Source: Acanthornis magna (Eukaryota; Chordata; Aves; Passeriformes; Acanthizidae). From it: DNA of 64,000 nucleotides. The notes below the pieces were generated by a model that made no database searches, was not told where the DNA came from, and saw only the letters and a list, made by a program, of their open reading frames with translations. The stretch is taken from positions 15,234,001-15,298,000 of the forward strand of contig JAWUZG010000056.1 of assembly GCA_036785705.1 (NCBI GenBank), written 5' to 3'. This document shows, piece by piece, positions 25,301-37,659 of this stretch; the first letter of the stretch is position 1, and the number at the start of each line of letters is the position of its first letter. The translations under genes were made by a program, and so were the position numbers.

Positions 25301-27806
25301 AATCAGAGATGTTAAGTAGGAAGGAAATCAGGTCTTCACCTTTCTGGGTTTTTAGGCAGAAAGGAAAGAGTTTGTTGGTTAACACTGGGGGACCTTTTCT
25401 GCATAGCACAAGAAATAAAGATTTAAATAATGATGCCACCAGTGACAAGCACCACGAGACACCAGAACCAGGGCATAAAAATGAATTTGTGGCCTCTTTT
25501 TCCCCTCTGAGACGCCTCTGCCAAAATAGTTTCATTTATATCTGAGTACCTTGCCAAAGCCCAGAAATTATCAAGGCCTTTCTGAAAGTAAATTTTTTGC
25601 ATTCTGTGGGTAAATCCACAGGTGAAGATAATGCTGAGGGATGGGCACTAGTGATGGAAAAGATCTTCTGAGCCCTGGAAAAGTGGAAGATTTTTCCTTT
25701 CCTCATCACTTGCTTGAGCTATGCCATTAGACAGATCTCCAGCCAGACAGTACCTGGTTTGTTCTCCTGATTTTGACCTGAGTATAAAATATAATGTACC
25801 AGTCTGCTTGCTCATAACAGATTGTTTTTCAGTTCCCCTGTTTCTCCAGAGTGCCTGGCAGCCTTTCCCCTGCACTCTCCCCTCGTTAAGGAGATGGGAG
25901 TCCTGGACTGCTTATCAGATAAATTACTATGGTTTAGATTCGTCATTCCCCATCTCTGTCCTGAAGAAGCAGTCACACATCTGATGTTAATCTTAAAACC
26001 ATATTCTACATAATAAAATTTCTTGTGAAAGCTCTCCCTGCATCATTATATGTTAGAATGACAATATTAATCATCCAATGGCGTTTGCACACCTACAGCA
26101 CCATTTCCAAAATCCTTGGAAGTTTTTTGTTATTTTTTTTTTAATGTGGAATCTATGAGGTTTAATGAAGCTTTTAATGGACTGCATGAAACACCACCCC
26201 CAGCCCCATTCCAATTCATAAAATGGATATGTAGTCCTTGTTAGAAGAAATTTCCTATTATTTGGCAACAGGTGGACTTCTTAAGAGAGGTTTCCAACTC
26301 CCTCTGATTTCTATCAGTTTGCAATAGAATCACTGCATCCAAAAAGTGTAAATTTTTTTCTAATAAACATAAAATAAGATAAATCCATCCAAAATCTTAA
26401 TCCATTTCGGTACACAGGCACAGTTACTGTGGAGCCCAGGGCTCTGGCAGACATTTAAAGATGAAGAAGTGTATGTAGATTCATGTTAGTCATGTAGAAC
26501 GAGGAGTCAAATTACAGTAAGAAGACTATAAACTGAGTTTCTTTTCATTCTTTTTCCTTTTCTCAGTTTACGCCGCAAATGCACCACTTTTGACAGAATG
26601 TTGGTTATTATTTTGCCTTTTTTTCTCCTTGTCTGTTAAATTTAATAGAAAAATCCAATTATTATGTAAAGAGAGCCTTGTTATAATTGTCACAAACAAC
26701 TTAGCATAACAATGAAGAGCAACAACTTTCTGAAGTCAAAGAAAGCACTGATTTATGACTGTCTCTGAGGTGTGATTGATATAGAATGTTTTGAAGGAAT
26801 ATTTTCAACATTTCTCCTTCATTTTACAGCTGCTCCCTCAGATCATCCTAGTTGAAGCGTGTTTGCAAAGGAAAGTTGCCTTGGAAGAGGGAACTTTCCA
26901 CAAATTCATTTTCTTTTCCTTAAAGAACGAAAAAAAACGCCACAACCGAGCCGACAAAAGCCATTATTTAAACAGCCTCCTTTTTAAAATGTTTCCGGCA
27001 GATGTTTATGTAGAGAATGTGCTGGAGCTCCTTCAGTAAGACACAGAAGTGACATTTCTTGAGGGTTTTAGCTGGAGAATTTGTCTTTCACATCATGTCT
27101 TTAAACATCTGCAAAAGGCAACAGAATCTTTATTATCCTGCTAACTTGAGGAAAGGCGCAATGCACAGTCCTGAGTCCTTAAAAGATGGTATTTAATGGG
27201 ACTGACAGATGAGAAATATCCAGCTCTAATGTTTTCCTTCAGTAGAAATTCACCTCTTGACCTTATGACTCCAGAGTATGGCTGCTGCCTTCTGAAAAAG
27301 AACATTTCCTTCCATTCAGATGTGCTTTCTATGGTTTTGTTGTTTTGTTTTCCCATATTGCTCAGTTATCTGCTTTAGGGGGAGGTATCAACATCAGGAT
27401 ACAAGCAAAAATCAGATTATAAATACTGCAAGAGCTCTTGGGCTAGGTCTGCTTTGTGGCACTTGTGCTTCCAACCCTCTTTTAATTTCCTCAGTTGGAT
27501 ATTTTTCTTCTTCCTCACAAAAATCAAAGCTGCCTTTTCTTTTAAATGGATTTTGAAGGAGTGGTATAATTCAGCTTCCCTATCCTTTGGCTTGAGTTTT
27601 GTTTATTTGCTGCTGTGCAGAAAATACAGAGTGCGCCCATGGCTCAGGGCTGCCCAGGTTGGCCCTCCTACCTCACAAAATAACCTTTAGAAGAAGAATC
27701 CAGTCTATCTTTTAGTTTCCCAGTTTGTTTCAGATTCAGGTTGGAGGGGAGCAAGGTTTGATTGTGGGGTTTGTATTTGGCTTCTATTGTATTTCGGTTG
27801 TCGAAG

Positions 27807-27873
27807 CTTTTTTTCCTCCTCCTTCTTTTTATCTTTTTTTTTTTCCTTTCTTTTCTTTTTTTTTTTTTTTTTC
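27807..27873 (-). repeat. Polypyrimidine tract
   Basis: Sixty-seven nucleotides of T and C include only one A (27831) and end in an uninterrupted T run. On the minus strand this is an A/G-rich tract. A minus-strand frame across it is entirely Lys/Glu/Arg and is compositional. Confidence 0.9.
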
Positions 27874-28389
27874 ATCCTCCCTGAAGGGTTTTCTCTGGGA
27901 AAACTTTTCTGGGCTTCCATCCAGCCAGTGTCACAATTCACAGCTGTACTGTTTGATTCAAGTGCTTCAAGCTGCCAGCGAGGTAGAGCCAAATGAGATT
28001 AAGGAGTTTTTTATTAAAGCAAGCACCCGCATGTGCTGCTATGGCCCAGGCTACGTCAGGCGTTCCAACCCGAACCCCAAAGTTCTGCAGACATTTCATT
28101 CTCAAGCATAAAATATTTATGCCAGGCCGAAACCTGACCTAGATGTGCTCATCTGGGAGGAGCTGTAACTCTCTGGAAAGGAATGGTTTGGCTTTTATTA
28201 AGTTACAGCTTCGAGAAAGGAAAATGTACTGATTTCTGGATAAGCGGCTAAAAAAACAAAATAAATAGAGATTTAGCGATGTGTGTTAAAAACAGCAACA
28301 GGCAAAAACTAAGCAGTTCTTTTAAATGATGGATTTTAGGGGAAGGCATGCTCTAGGCAGCAAGAGATTTATCTGTTAGCTCCGTTCTG

Positions 28390-28472
28390 TGGCGCAGGAT
28401 GGATTTGAACCCTCCCTGCTGGTCAGACCCAGACACTCCCAGCCCTGCCTGCCCTGCTCTGCCCACTCCACC
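28390..28472 (-). repeat. tRNA-like sequence, probably a tRNA-derived SINE relic (MIR-like)
   Basis: Read on the minus strand, GGTTCAAATCC (28401-28411) fits the polymerase III B-box exactly, and GGGCAGAGCAGG (28453-28464) fits the A-box at all but one position. The ends GGTGGAG (28466-28472) and CTGCGCC (28391-28397) can pair at six of seven acceptor positions with one wobble. The span is 83 nt, the size of a long-variable-arm tRNA. The anticodon arm does not fold cleanly and the T stem has a mismatch, so a working tRNA is unlikely. The run from GTCTGG through the B-box to GCGCCAC also resembles the tRNA-derived head of MIR SINEs. Confidence 0.4.
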
Positions 28473-29036
28473 CCAAATGTCACCTCTGGGGCCCATCCAC
28501 AATGCCCAGACATTTATTTTACTTTTTCCGTGGGGGTAAACCATGCAGAATTAGTGATGAGAAAATAAATACCACTGTTACTTTTATTTCGGGCGTGAGC
28601 CAAAATCAGAATGCACATTTTCAGAGAGAAATGCATTTTTAAGCTCCCTTTCCTTTTGAAAAGCACCAAAATTAAAACAGTTCTTTTTATACTGATTCTT
28701 ATCTTTTGTGTCAACATTTCTGAACAAAAATGAATTGATATTTTAAACATAAGCATGCATGTGTCAATGAAAAACATGATGTGCTGTAGTAGAACTGATC
28801 AAAAATGTTAAAAAAAAAAGGAAGAAAATTAGAAGCTTTGCAGAAAAAAAAAAAAGAAACAACACCACTCTAATCTTTTTTTCCCATGACTTTGAGCCAG
28901 CTATAGAGTGGATCAGAAGGTTGTGATGGTTATTGACATTGCAAATTTTGGAATTCTGAGACAGAAGAAAGTTTTGCAATACTAGCTCACCCTTTCTCTG
29001 TCCATTTTGCCCGGCTGGGTTCCTGAGCATCTCGTA

Positions 29037-29360
29037 CAATCATAGAATAATATGAAGCCATTCCCCCTCTTCCTCTCCTTCTATTCCTTGTCCCAAGCTC
29101 TCCCCATCTCTTTTGGAGCCCTTTCAGGCCCTGGCAGGGGCTCTGAGCTCTCCCTGGAGCCTTCTCTTGTCCAGGGGAGCACCCCCAGCTCTCCCAGCCT
29201 GGCTCCAGCGCTTGGAGCAGCTCCATGGCCTCCTCTGGACTCTCTCCAGCAGCTCCAGGCTCTTCTGCTCAGGGCTGCTCCCAATCCATCCCAATCCATC
29301 CTCTGCCCAGCCCATCTTTGTGCTTGGGATTGCCCTGACCCAGCTGCAGGGAGGGATACC
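29037..29360 (-). mobile_element. CR1 LINE 3' portion with internal deletion
   Basis: The + strand begins with the terminal motif ATCATAGAAT. It then passes directly to GAAGCCATTCCCCCT and continues through CTGGAGCCTTCTCTTGTCC, CAGCTCTCCCAGCCTGGC, CCTCCTCTGGACTC and CTTGGGATTGCCCTGACCC. These are successive blocks of the reverse-complemented avian CR1 end. In full copies the roughly 150-200 bp of 3' UTR carrying the GGTTTGGGTTGG block lies between the first two motifs, so an internal deletion is likely. The minus-strand frame at 29081-29371 corresponds to the CR1 3' region and not to a host gene. The GC-rich wording fits neoavian or passerine CR1. Confidence 0.88.
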
Positions 29361-31837
29361 CAAATTCCCACCTCTGCTGCTCACGTAATCCCAGCAGCGT
29401 TTGAGACTGAAATGCCGAGAGGCTGCTGAAGTCTACAAGGCTGGAATCAAAGGCAGCAACATTAATATTCTGTGCAAATGTGAAGAAGCCATGAAAGCTT
29501 TGTTTGTTGCTAAAGAAACCAACTAAATCAAACAAGTTGGAGAAAACAAAGACTTGTATAATTGTTTTAATTAAAACTGCCACTTATTGCAGAAAAAAAA
29601 ACCGAAAAAAAAAGCATCACAGTCATGCTCTCCAAACATTTCTTGCTTAGACTTGCATGCTCAAAGTCTATGTATAATAAGTGAAATAAAACATTGCCAG
29701 CCATTTTCCAGTCCCGTTTGACTCAAAAGCTCCAAAACAAATTGAGAGAAACCCATGCAAAACTTTGTGATGTCTACTTCAGATTTTATCCAGGAGGAAT
29801 TTATGGAACTTGCCACTCAACTCCGAAAGCATGTTATCTCAAATGAAACCCAACGCTCCTTAAATCTTCAAAGAGCATCATGGCATTTAGCCATAAAACT
29901 CACTGGGACTTTAGACACTCAAAAACAACATTAATGCCAGGGTTTGGCTGCCCTGTTTGGTTATTTTAAGTCTCCATGGGCACAAACACTTTCTTGGGTC
30001 TGGGCCCTCTGTGGATTCAGTCTCTGGTAAAAGCCATGAGGCTGCTCTGCCTTTCACAAGCTGCTCATCCCCTTCACCTTCCCACTCCACGAGGTTATTT
30101 TGGCATCCCAAAACAGGTCAGATACAGAAGGGATCCTGGTAGTGTCTCATCTTCTGGAACCAAGCCCCCAGTTTTTAGTGCAAAGTATGAAAGATATAAA
30201 TACTTCTTAATTTTAATTGAAGAAGGAAGTCTGACCTTTCTACAAAATAGTGTCAGATGAGGTTCCTGTATTTCTTGTGACCTTTCCAATGCTCATTAGG
30301 CTTTTAAGCATGCAATTTCAGGTTAAATTTGAAATATTTTGTCTTCCTCAAGGACAGACTGGCTTCCACTGCAGAATTCGGTCCCACTTTTGACTGTTAG
30401 TGAATGAATCCAGCACGTTGCCATTGTGGCAAAGAGGCAGTTATAAAATCTGAACCACACTTGCCTTACCCTCTCAAATAACCTGTTCAAATACTGCAGT
30501 TTGGCTTGAGCCTGGCTTCTATCTCCTTTTCTCAGCACTCTGGGAGCTCTTTATCTTCACCAATACTTGGATTTGTGTACAGGAATACTAGGAACTCTAT
30601 TTTGTATATATTGATTCGTTATGTCATTTCAAAGATCTTATTTTTTTTCCCCACTCTTCCTAAGCATTAGCATTTTTAAACTTGAGAGAAGAGGGGGTGA
30701 CTATTAGAAATATCCTACAGGAAGCCACAATTTACCAACTAAATACTTGCAAATTTCTTCTAAGCATGTCATATTGAGCTCTCTGGAGACTGTAAAGAGG
30801 CTTATAGTAGCAGCTTTCTTTTTTTTTTTTTTCCTTTGTCTTTTCTTTCTTTTTTTTTTTTTTCAGTGACTGGATAGCTGAAATAATTTGAAGTCTGTTT
30901 TTACTAGAACCTGATCACCACCTGTTTGAGTGAAGAAACTGAGGACTGTTTGAAAGTAATGCCTTTGGCAACACATGCACCTTGCTCAGTCTGTCTCACA
31001 TCTTCATTTTATCATATAAAAGACTTTTCCAAGTGTTGCCTGAGAACAGTGAAAACCTCATTATGAGCTGAAAACTGTTGGGGATTTCAATGTTGATAAT
31101 GAAAATCTTATTTATGGAATTGCTGAATGTGCATATGAAGTCTAAAAAGCAACACCCTACTAGACAAAATAATAGTCCAAGGGAAAAGGAGTAATGTAAT
31201 TACATCATTCCTGTTTTATAATGGCCATTTCCTTGCATGGTGGTATTGAAACAGAGGCAGAGAACTGTAAGGTGCAGTTATTTCTGGCATCTTCCAGGTT
31301 GGTTTAAGGACTCACAGAAGTTTCCTGTCCAGTTAATATTTTGGTAGGATGCAAAAGGTGTGATCTGTCAGAGATTGCTGAAGATGTGGAAGCATTTTTC
31401 TGCCTTTAGGTAAGAAAAGGTGTGGACCCCTACCAGAGAAGGGAGGAAAAAATAAGTATGGATCAGGAAACTCCCATCGTTTTCTAAAACTGGGCTTGGT
31501 CCTCTCGTGGGTTGTGCTGTAAATACATGGCAATGAAATATGTGGTAAATACAGCCTTTCTGCCGCTAAACCCATCAGACACATGCAAAGGCAGGACATG
31601 TTTAACAGGGAAATGTGCTGTAAGGGAAGACTATACAGTTTCCTAACTCTGCTTCATTACGTGCTCTTATGCCACTGAAATCAGTAATCATATCAGAATA
31701 GAGCTAGTAAAATATGATGGGAATAAGGGCCTTTAGTACAAGCCTCTCTGCCTGTCTATCCTTTTATATGGCACCTCCCAACATAGTGTCTGAGTGCAGA
31801 GTTCTTCACCCTCATCTGATTTGAAACTTAAAATGGA
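29361..31837. other. Non-coding DNA, no gene seen
   Basis: Frames are at most about 104 codons, mostly running out of the CR1 fragment or overlapping on opposite strands. One notable tract (30814-30866) is listed separately. No transposon or RNA gene was recognised in the rest. Confidence 0.6.
30814..30866 (+). repeat. Long polypyrimidine tract ending in CAG
   Basis: Fifty-one positions are T or C except for one G at 30838, ending in TTTTTTCAG. In form this is an ideal 3' splice acceptor. All three frames downstream meet a stop within 24 nt, so it cannot open a coding exon of any length. A non-coding transcript exon is possible but there is no other support. Confidence 0.8.
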
Positions 31838-32340
31838 TGCGGCGGAGACCTCTCGTCCACAGTAAACTGCTCGAGATGAATCAGCTGCTCACAGAAATGA
31901 TAATGGGGTCCTGTGCTCACAGCTGAGTTATTTAAACTGTCTGATTTGGTCCACGGCTTCCTTGGACATTAATAGGTTGACTGCTATGTCCCTGAACTTG
32001 GCTCACGAGAGGTCAGCCTTTGAAAAGCTAAATAAGGTGAGAGCAAACCGAAGAGTTCAGGCGGCGCCGCGCGCTCCCGAAATCCGCCGGAATCGCCGCT
32101 GCTCCTCAGCATCCGCCTGGATCTCACTGCATCCTCAGATTGATGCTCGGATTTTGATTTCCCCTCTGCCAGGAGATCTGGGGGCTGCTCACATGTTATA
32201 AACACATGTGCCGGTGCATCTCGAGGAAGGAGCACTGAGCACTTCTTCGGAGGCAGCTTTTCATCAGCGAGGGCCGACTCAGATGAATTGGAAAGGTTTC
32301 TCCGGACTACAGCAATTTTGCTGAAATTGCTGAGAAGCAG
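31838..32340. promoter_or_regulatory. CpG-retaining patch, candidate promoter or enhancer
   Basis: About 25 CpGs fall within 500 bp, concentrated at 32060-32110 in a GGCGGCGCCGCGCGC block, while neighbouring kilobases have very few. On the plus strand a frame open from 31866 includes ATG at 31986 and the peptide MSLNLAHERSAFEKLNK. It then meets AAG/GTGAGA, a good match to a splice donor, at 32036/32037. The minus strand carries a 119-codon frame (31984-32343). I recognise neither product. The patch could be a small unmethylated promoter or enhancer with a first-exon-like feature, but a chance combination is as likely. Confidence 0.3.
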
Positions 32341-35300
32341 CATTATCAGGCAAGGACACTTTTCTTCAATAAAGACAGAATGCTTCAGCTGACTTTTGTT
32401 TGATTATATTGTAAATTCTAACGTACTATTGTGCACACCTTGAAGCTATTAAGGCAAAATGAAGAATTCAAACAGTATCGAGATGAAATGTTTTCTACTG
32501 TCCCAAACAAAGCATGATTCAATTAAAGTACCTTTGATGATCTCTACACAGCAGCAATTTCATTTTTGAGATATATTTCATCATTTAGATTAATACTCCT
32601 GCTTGAAAGAAAAGCAAATTTTGGCATGCTGATATTTCCTGCAGACCCACAGCCCATGAGAGGGATTGGAAAATTCAGACTAAGAGCATCTCTCTTCCCT
32701 TTCCTCAAGGCCTCTCTTTGATGCAGGACCATGGCAGGGGGGAGAGGGGGGAGAAAGATAAGAATTGGGTTTATCATCTATAAATAGAGACAGCCCTTCA
32801 CACTCACTTTCTTGAGAAGTCTTAGAGCACCAGGGGAAAGAAGAACAAAATAAATCTTAAGAGATGCTGGGAAAGTTCTGTACATCTCAGGAATGTTCAG
32901 AAGCAAGGTTAACTCTGCCAGTCCAAGTTCAGAGGCTTAATCTTTCAAAAGACACCATCAATTAGTTTCTCAGGTTCAATTCTGTCCTGTGTCTACCAGG
33001 CAGAGTCAGCAGCTTGGTTCAGGCCCAGATTTTTAGATTATGGGAGTTACAAGCTGGAAAAAATTGTTGGGAAGTTTAGCAAAGGAAGGTTGTCATCACA
33101 CTTTGACCTAAAATGGAATAAAACTGTCCACTGCTAAGGGAACTAATAGCAAAGCTGTCAACATTACTCAGAAATACTTTTAAAAGAATTGTTTTATATG
33201 GATTTTGATATATTGGATTTCTTCCTGCTTGTTTTTTTGTTTGCTGATTTTTTTTTCCCCCATAGGTGAAGAGGATGTGAAAAATAGACCATACATGGAA
33301 ATCTGTGAATCCTGTGCTGGCATCTGTATTAAAGAATCATTTTGTGGGAGGTAGGCAAATAGGCCATTGCTGGTGTTGATTAAAAACAGTCTTATGTTTA
33401 AAAAAAAAAAAAAAAAGAAAGATAACAAAAAGCCTGTCCTCTAAACCAAAAAGCAAGTGACACCCAAGCCAGGAAGCTCAAAATCAACAAAATAAACCTT
33501 ATTCCAAAAGCTGGATTTGGTTATTAATTGACTGATTTCCTACCTCTAAGAGCACACTTTCAGGCTGTTGGGCCCAATGAGAGGCACTTGAAAGCCCAAA
33601 CTGCACAAGCATGTGAAATATTTAAGGCCACATTTTTATATTTATTAAAAACAGCCTAAATAATTAAACTAGTTGATTCACTAGTGACTTTCAGGCTCAT
33701 GCCCAGAGTGAAAGGTCATGACCTGACATACCAGGGCCCCACTTGATACTGATGATTGACAGGAAAAGGAAATAAGTTGATATCTTTCACGTGGGAATCA
33801 CAGCTTGTAGCAACTCTGAGCAAGTGGGCTATTTGGACTTTGTGGGAAAACTTAATTGTGTTATTATTCAAAATCTTCGTTCCCAAAGTTGGTTCAATGG
33901 TGATTTATTTACTTATGTGATAAAACAGCTGTGTACTGTAATAAAATACAGGTCACTTGCTGATGTTTAATGCACAAAAATGGGGATATGTTTGGTTTCT
34001 TTTACTTTGAACTTACAATCAAGCTAGGCAGCAGGGATGACTTTGAATTATTAGGAATTTTCTGTTAGTGTATTGGAAATATTTAATGCTCTCATCATAG
34101 TGTATATTCTTCAGCGCTTGGTTATGGAGAAGGAGGAAGGCACCATACACTGAAATATGAGTGCCTCTCCACCATATGCTTTCATTATTTCTTTATCATG
34201 ATAAAAAGGGGCTGCATTCAGTGCCAGACAATGTCATGGCCCCAGAGATTTCAGTGGCCTGCAGAAAAAAGGAGAAAAAAGCATTTATGATATGAATGAG
34301 GATTTGAAATGGCTTTTTAAAAAAAGGCCTAAGATCCACTTTCACCCTAAATTCTGAAATCACTTGAAAGATGTCTAGATGCGGGTTTGAAGAATAGCAA
34401 CTTTCCACCAGGCTCTGCTTTATATGCAGGATCACTGCCATCTTCACCAGGCTTTGTTAGGAGGTCAGATAATTGTACCAAGCAATAGGTCACAGTCCAA
34501 CTTCACATATTGTGTGATTTGTTCTAGCAGTGAGCCCTGTCATCTTGATCCAAGTACGTGTTCCTTGCCCCAGTCATTTACAAGTTAGCCAAGTGATGCA
34601 TTTTTGTTTATCGCTCCGAGTTGAGAAGTTCAGTGGGGTTTGTATCAGCTGCCCTGTCACTGTGCCTTTCTGCTCATTCCCCAAACTCGGGGATGACATG
34701 AGCTGGGCCATCTGCAGCTCCGGACCACACTCCAGGGATTTTTTTATCCTTTTCCAGAGATGCCATGCTCTGCCAGTTCCTGCAGCACCGTGTCTGGGCT
34801 GTGGGATGGTAACAGTCCATTAAAAGTCCCACAAAGTCAAAAGCAGTTTTACCCCAGGACAGGCCATGGTTTGCACGTTTCAGCTCCATGTGACACCACA
34901 TTTTGGGTGATAAAGAGGGCAGTGCTGGCATTTCTCTCAGATTATCTCCACTTCTTTTCCTATAGTCTTTCCTCATATCTTATTCTTGTTACAGAGCAAA
35001 GCAGCTCTGCTTGGGAGGCTTTGGAAACTCTGCCACTTGTACCACAATCTCCGGGAGAATTTTAAGCCTTAAAATAAAGTGATTCTAACACCAGTAAATA
35101 AGCCTGGTTGCACAGTAAATCAAGATAAAAGTTGCTTCACATGGTAAGATCTGGTTGTATTTCTTTCGCGTTGTTTTGATGTTATTCCTTCACATTTCGC
35201 ATCTGGCAGTAGTGCTCAATACAGCACAGACATCAGATCCTGCCACAGGAGTGCAGCTCTGTGATAACTAAATCATAATCACTGGCTGAGAAATGAAATC

Positions 35301-37081
35301 AGGAAAAATTGGATCCAGAGGCAAAAACATACTCAAAATGGAAGACTTTTCTGCAGCAATACCAACCTATTTCCTCTGAACATTTGAGCAGAAGGGGGAG
35401 GTACTCAGCTCTCTCAGTATTTATGTACATCCTTGTCCTGAAAGGAAAAGACCATGATTAACCCAAATCCAGTCAATTTCTAGAATTTATTCAGTTACAA
35501 AATGGAGAGTCTACAAACTGGAGACCAGCTATCCCCCAGAGCTGCCGATGAAGTTCCCGCTGCAGATACATGGAAACTCATCCCCATGTTAGAGGCTACA
35601 GCCTGACCTTGCGTGGCCCACGAAAGTGTTTAAAAATCATGATGACACTGAGTTCTGACTGATTTTGTCTAGATTCAGCCTGAACATCAAGAGGAAAAAG
35701 GCTCTGTGTCCCGTGCCAATTCTCTGATCTTTCCATCCCTCTCCTCCTCCCCACCTCCAGGCTCTGTGTCTCAGCAGCTCCCTGAAGTGAGCACCATGAC
35801 ATGAATCTGGAAGTGAAGAAGCCCACAACTTTTCCTCAGAAAAGAGCAGTTATTCTTAGCTTTGCTTTGCTGATGTTTTTCTTTCTTCCCCCCCCTCCCC
35901 CCGATTTTTTTAAAGAAAACAAAAAGCCTGCCAAAATTTGGGCTCTTTGATGTGCTTTGGAAAGAACAACAATGCTATCTATCCAAGTCCTCTGAAAGGA
36001 ACAAAAATATGTCATTTTAAGGCATGAATTACTTGAGAAGAACAATCAATACATTTCACAATTAAAGATGGTCAAGAGTTTTTTACTGTTTTGCTGGGAA
36101 TTGTTTCTTAAGGATATTTCCAAAATATTTGCCTGTTTCAGTTAAACTTTCTTTGGTAAAATTCCTTGAATTATAAGGTAGGTGAAAGTCAGAAGCGGGA
36201 CAGAAGAGGAAGACACTGATATTTGCTGTAGAATATTCAATAATCTAATTATATCCCTGGGGGATATCCTAGACCCCATCCAAGCTTTTCTTCTGTCAAT
36301 TTGGATTGCATATGTGAACCTGCCTCGTCCATTTTATTCATCCTGCTTTGGGATGAGTAAAACAGTTGGGTCATAAAAGCAGTATCTGTCCTGTACTGTT
36401 TGTTTGTTGATTCAGCTTTGAGTGGACACATTGCTTTATGAAACTCTTCAGCTGTAAATGAGACACTGACTTCATTGTCTCATACTTAGGAAATTTTTTA
36501 CATGGAAGCGTCCCAGGTTGGAATCTTTGGCCAGTAAATGTAGGGAAGCTTTTGAAGCTGCAGCCTTAGAAGTCATAACCTCATAACTAAACTTCTGTTT
36601 GCCCTCTATTTTTAAGTTTTCTCCTCCGTCACCCCAACAAATCTTGAAAGAGCTGATTTATGCAATGAGAGCTTTTGACATTTTTATTAAGTCCAGGCAC
36701 TTAATAAAGACATTCTTTCTGCAATGTGATTAAATTGAGGTAAAGAAGCACTCGTGCTATTTCTCTCTTCTTATTGAAGTTTTTCACAGATTTCCTTTCT
36801 CTGCTTTCCTGTGACAGTGCCTATTACATCATTTCCATGATCTGCTCTCACCTTCCACTGCAGTGCCTCTATGGGAAACGCATCTGATTCTACAACTGAG
36901 ATGTAAAGAGGTTTCTATCTACGTCTGCTATTTCTGGTCCAGAGTTTTCAAAAAAAGTGAGTAGAAATTAGACATAGAATACAAACGGCAGGGAGTGTTG
37001 CTTGAGGTTGGTGTGAAGATGTTTGCTCTCTCATTTCCTATACTTCACCCACTCTGTAGATTGGGATGGGTTACTTGGAAA
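32341..37081. other. Non-coding DNA, no gene seen
   Basis: Frames stay at or below about 101 codons and overlap on opposite strands (for example 34530-35065). Low-complexity features include A17 at 33400-33416 and a C-rich run at about 35888-35902 (C8 T C6). The word GGCTCTGTGTC is repeated 60 bp apart near 35700 and 35760 without wider similarity. No mobile element was recognised. Confidence 0.58.
33400..33416 (+). repeat. A17 homopolymer
   Basis: Seventeen A residues are followed by GAAAGATAACAAAA. No retroelement body was recognised before it. Confidence 0.92.
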
Positions 37082-37150
37082 GATCACAGAAACCTAGAAT
37101 GGTTTGGGTTGGAAGTGAGCTTAAAAATCATCTCATTCCAAGCCCCCATG
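37082..37150 (-). mobile_element. CR1 LINE 3' end fragment
   Basis: ATCACAGAAACCTAGAATGG followed by TTTGGGTTGG and a diverged AAAAATCATCTCATTCCAAG is the reverse complement of the avian CR1 terminus. About 70 bp remain and the copy is more diverged than the one near 21.4 kb, especially after the GGTTGG block. Confidence 0.82.
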
Positions 37151-37659
37151 CCTCAAGTTCAGACTACTTACTGTGAGAGAGATAAAGGCTGCCTGACTTT
37201 CAGAAGAAAGCTGTTGTGTATTTCTTGGAGGTTTCTTCATTTGACTTTGAATATCCAAAAATTTGAGACTTGTACAATATCTAATCACCCTGTGAAAGTC
37301 CAGGCCAGGATTTCAGACTTTGAGGATAGCAAGCAAATGCCTTAAATTAGAGGTTTCAATTAGAGAATATTAAATTCTCTTCTGTAACAGGAGATGTTTT
37401 AGGAGAAATGGGAATAGCCAGGTGGGAGTAATTGGTTTTGGAAGAGTCGAATGTGGGATCTCTGCCCAGCACTTTCTTTTATTATGGCTGTTTTCCTTCC
37501 ACAGCTCAGGAAAACTCATATTCATGCACAGCTTTACACTTCACTGGGATTCCCTGACTTGGAGACTGTCAGCATTGGCTTATTATACAAGCTCTTTGTT
37601 TTATCCCATACAATACATCTCGCCATACACAATTTGGCCTCTTAACCTGCCGTGAAATA

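Larger units (their letters stand above)
21426..28389. other. Non-coding DNA, no gene seen
   Basis: Frames reach 128 codons (27725-28111, plus) but cross a polypyrimidine tract encoding mostly Phe and Ser, so they are artefacts. The part at 22390-22620 keeps a few CpGs (TAGTCGCG near 22534) and may be a small conserved element. TCAGTTTACGCCGC near 26565-26576 is another isolated CpG-bearing spot. No RNA gene, transposon or splice-site pair could be supported. Confidence 0.55.

Noticed and set aside
27705..28111. Frames of 95-128 codons across the polypyrimidine tract
   Set aside because: They consist of Phe/Ser or Lys/Glu runs created by the tract.
28390..28472. Functional tRNA gene
   Set aside because: The anticodon arm does not fold, and the acceptor and T stems carry mismatches.
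29081..29371. 96-codon minus-strand frame as a host gene
   Set aside because: It lies within the CR1 LINE 3' portion.
30814..30866. Start of a coding exon after the CAG
   Set aside because: All three frames downstream stop within 24 nt.
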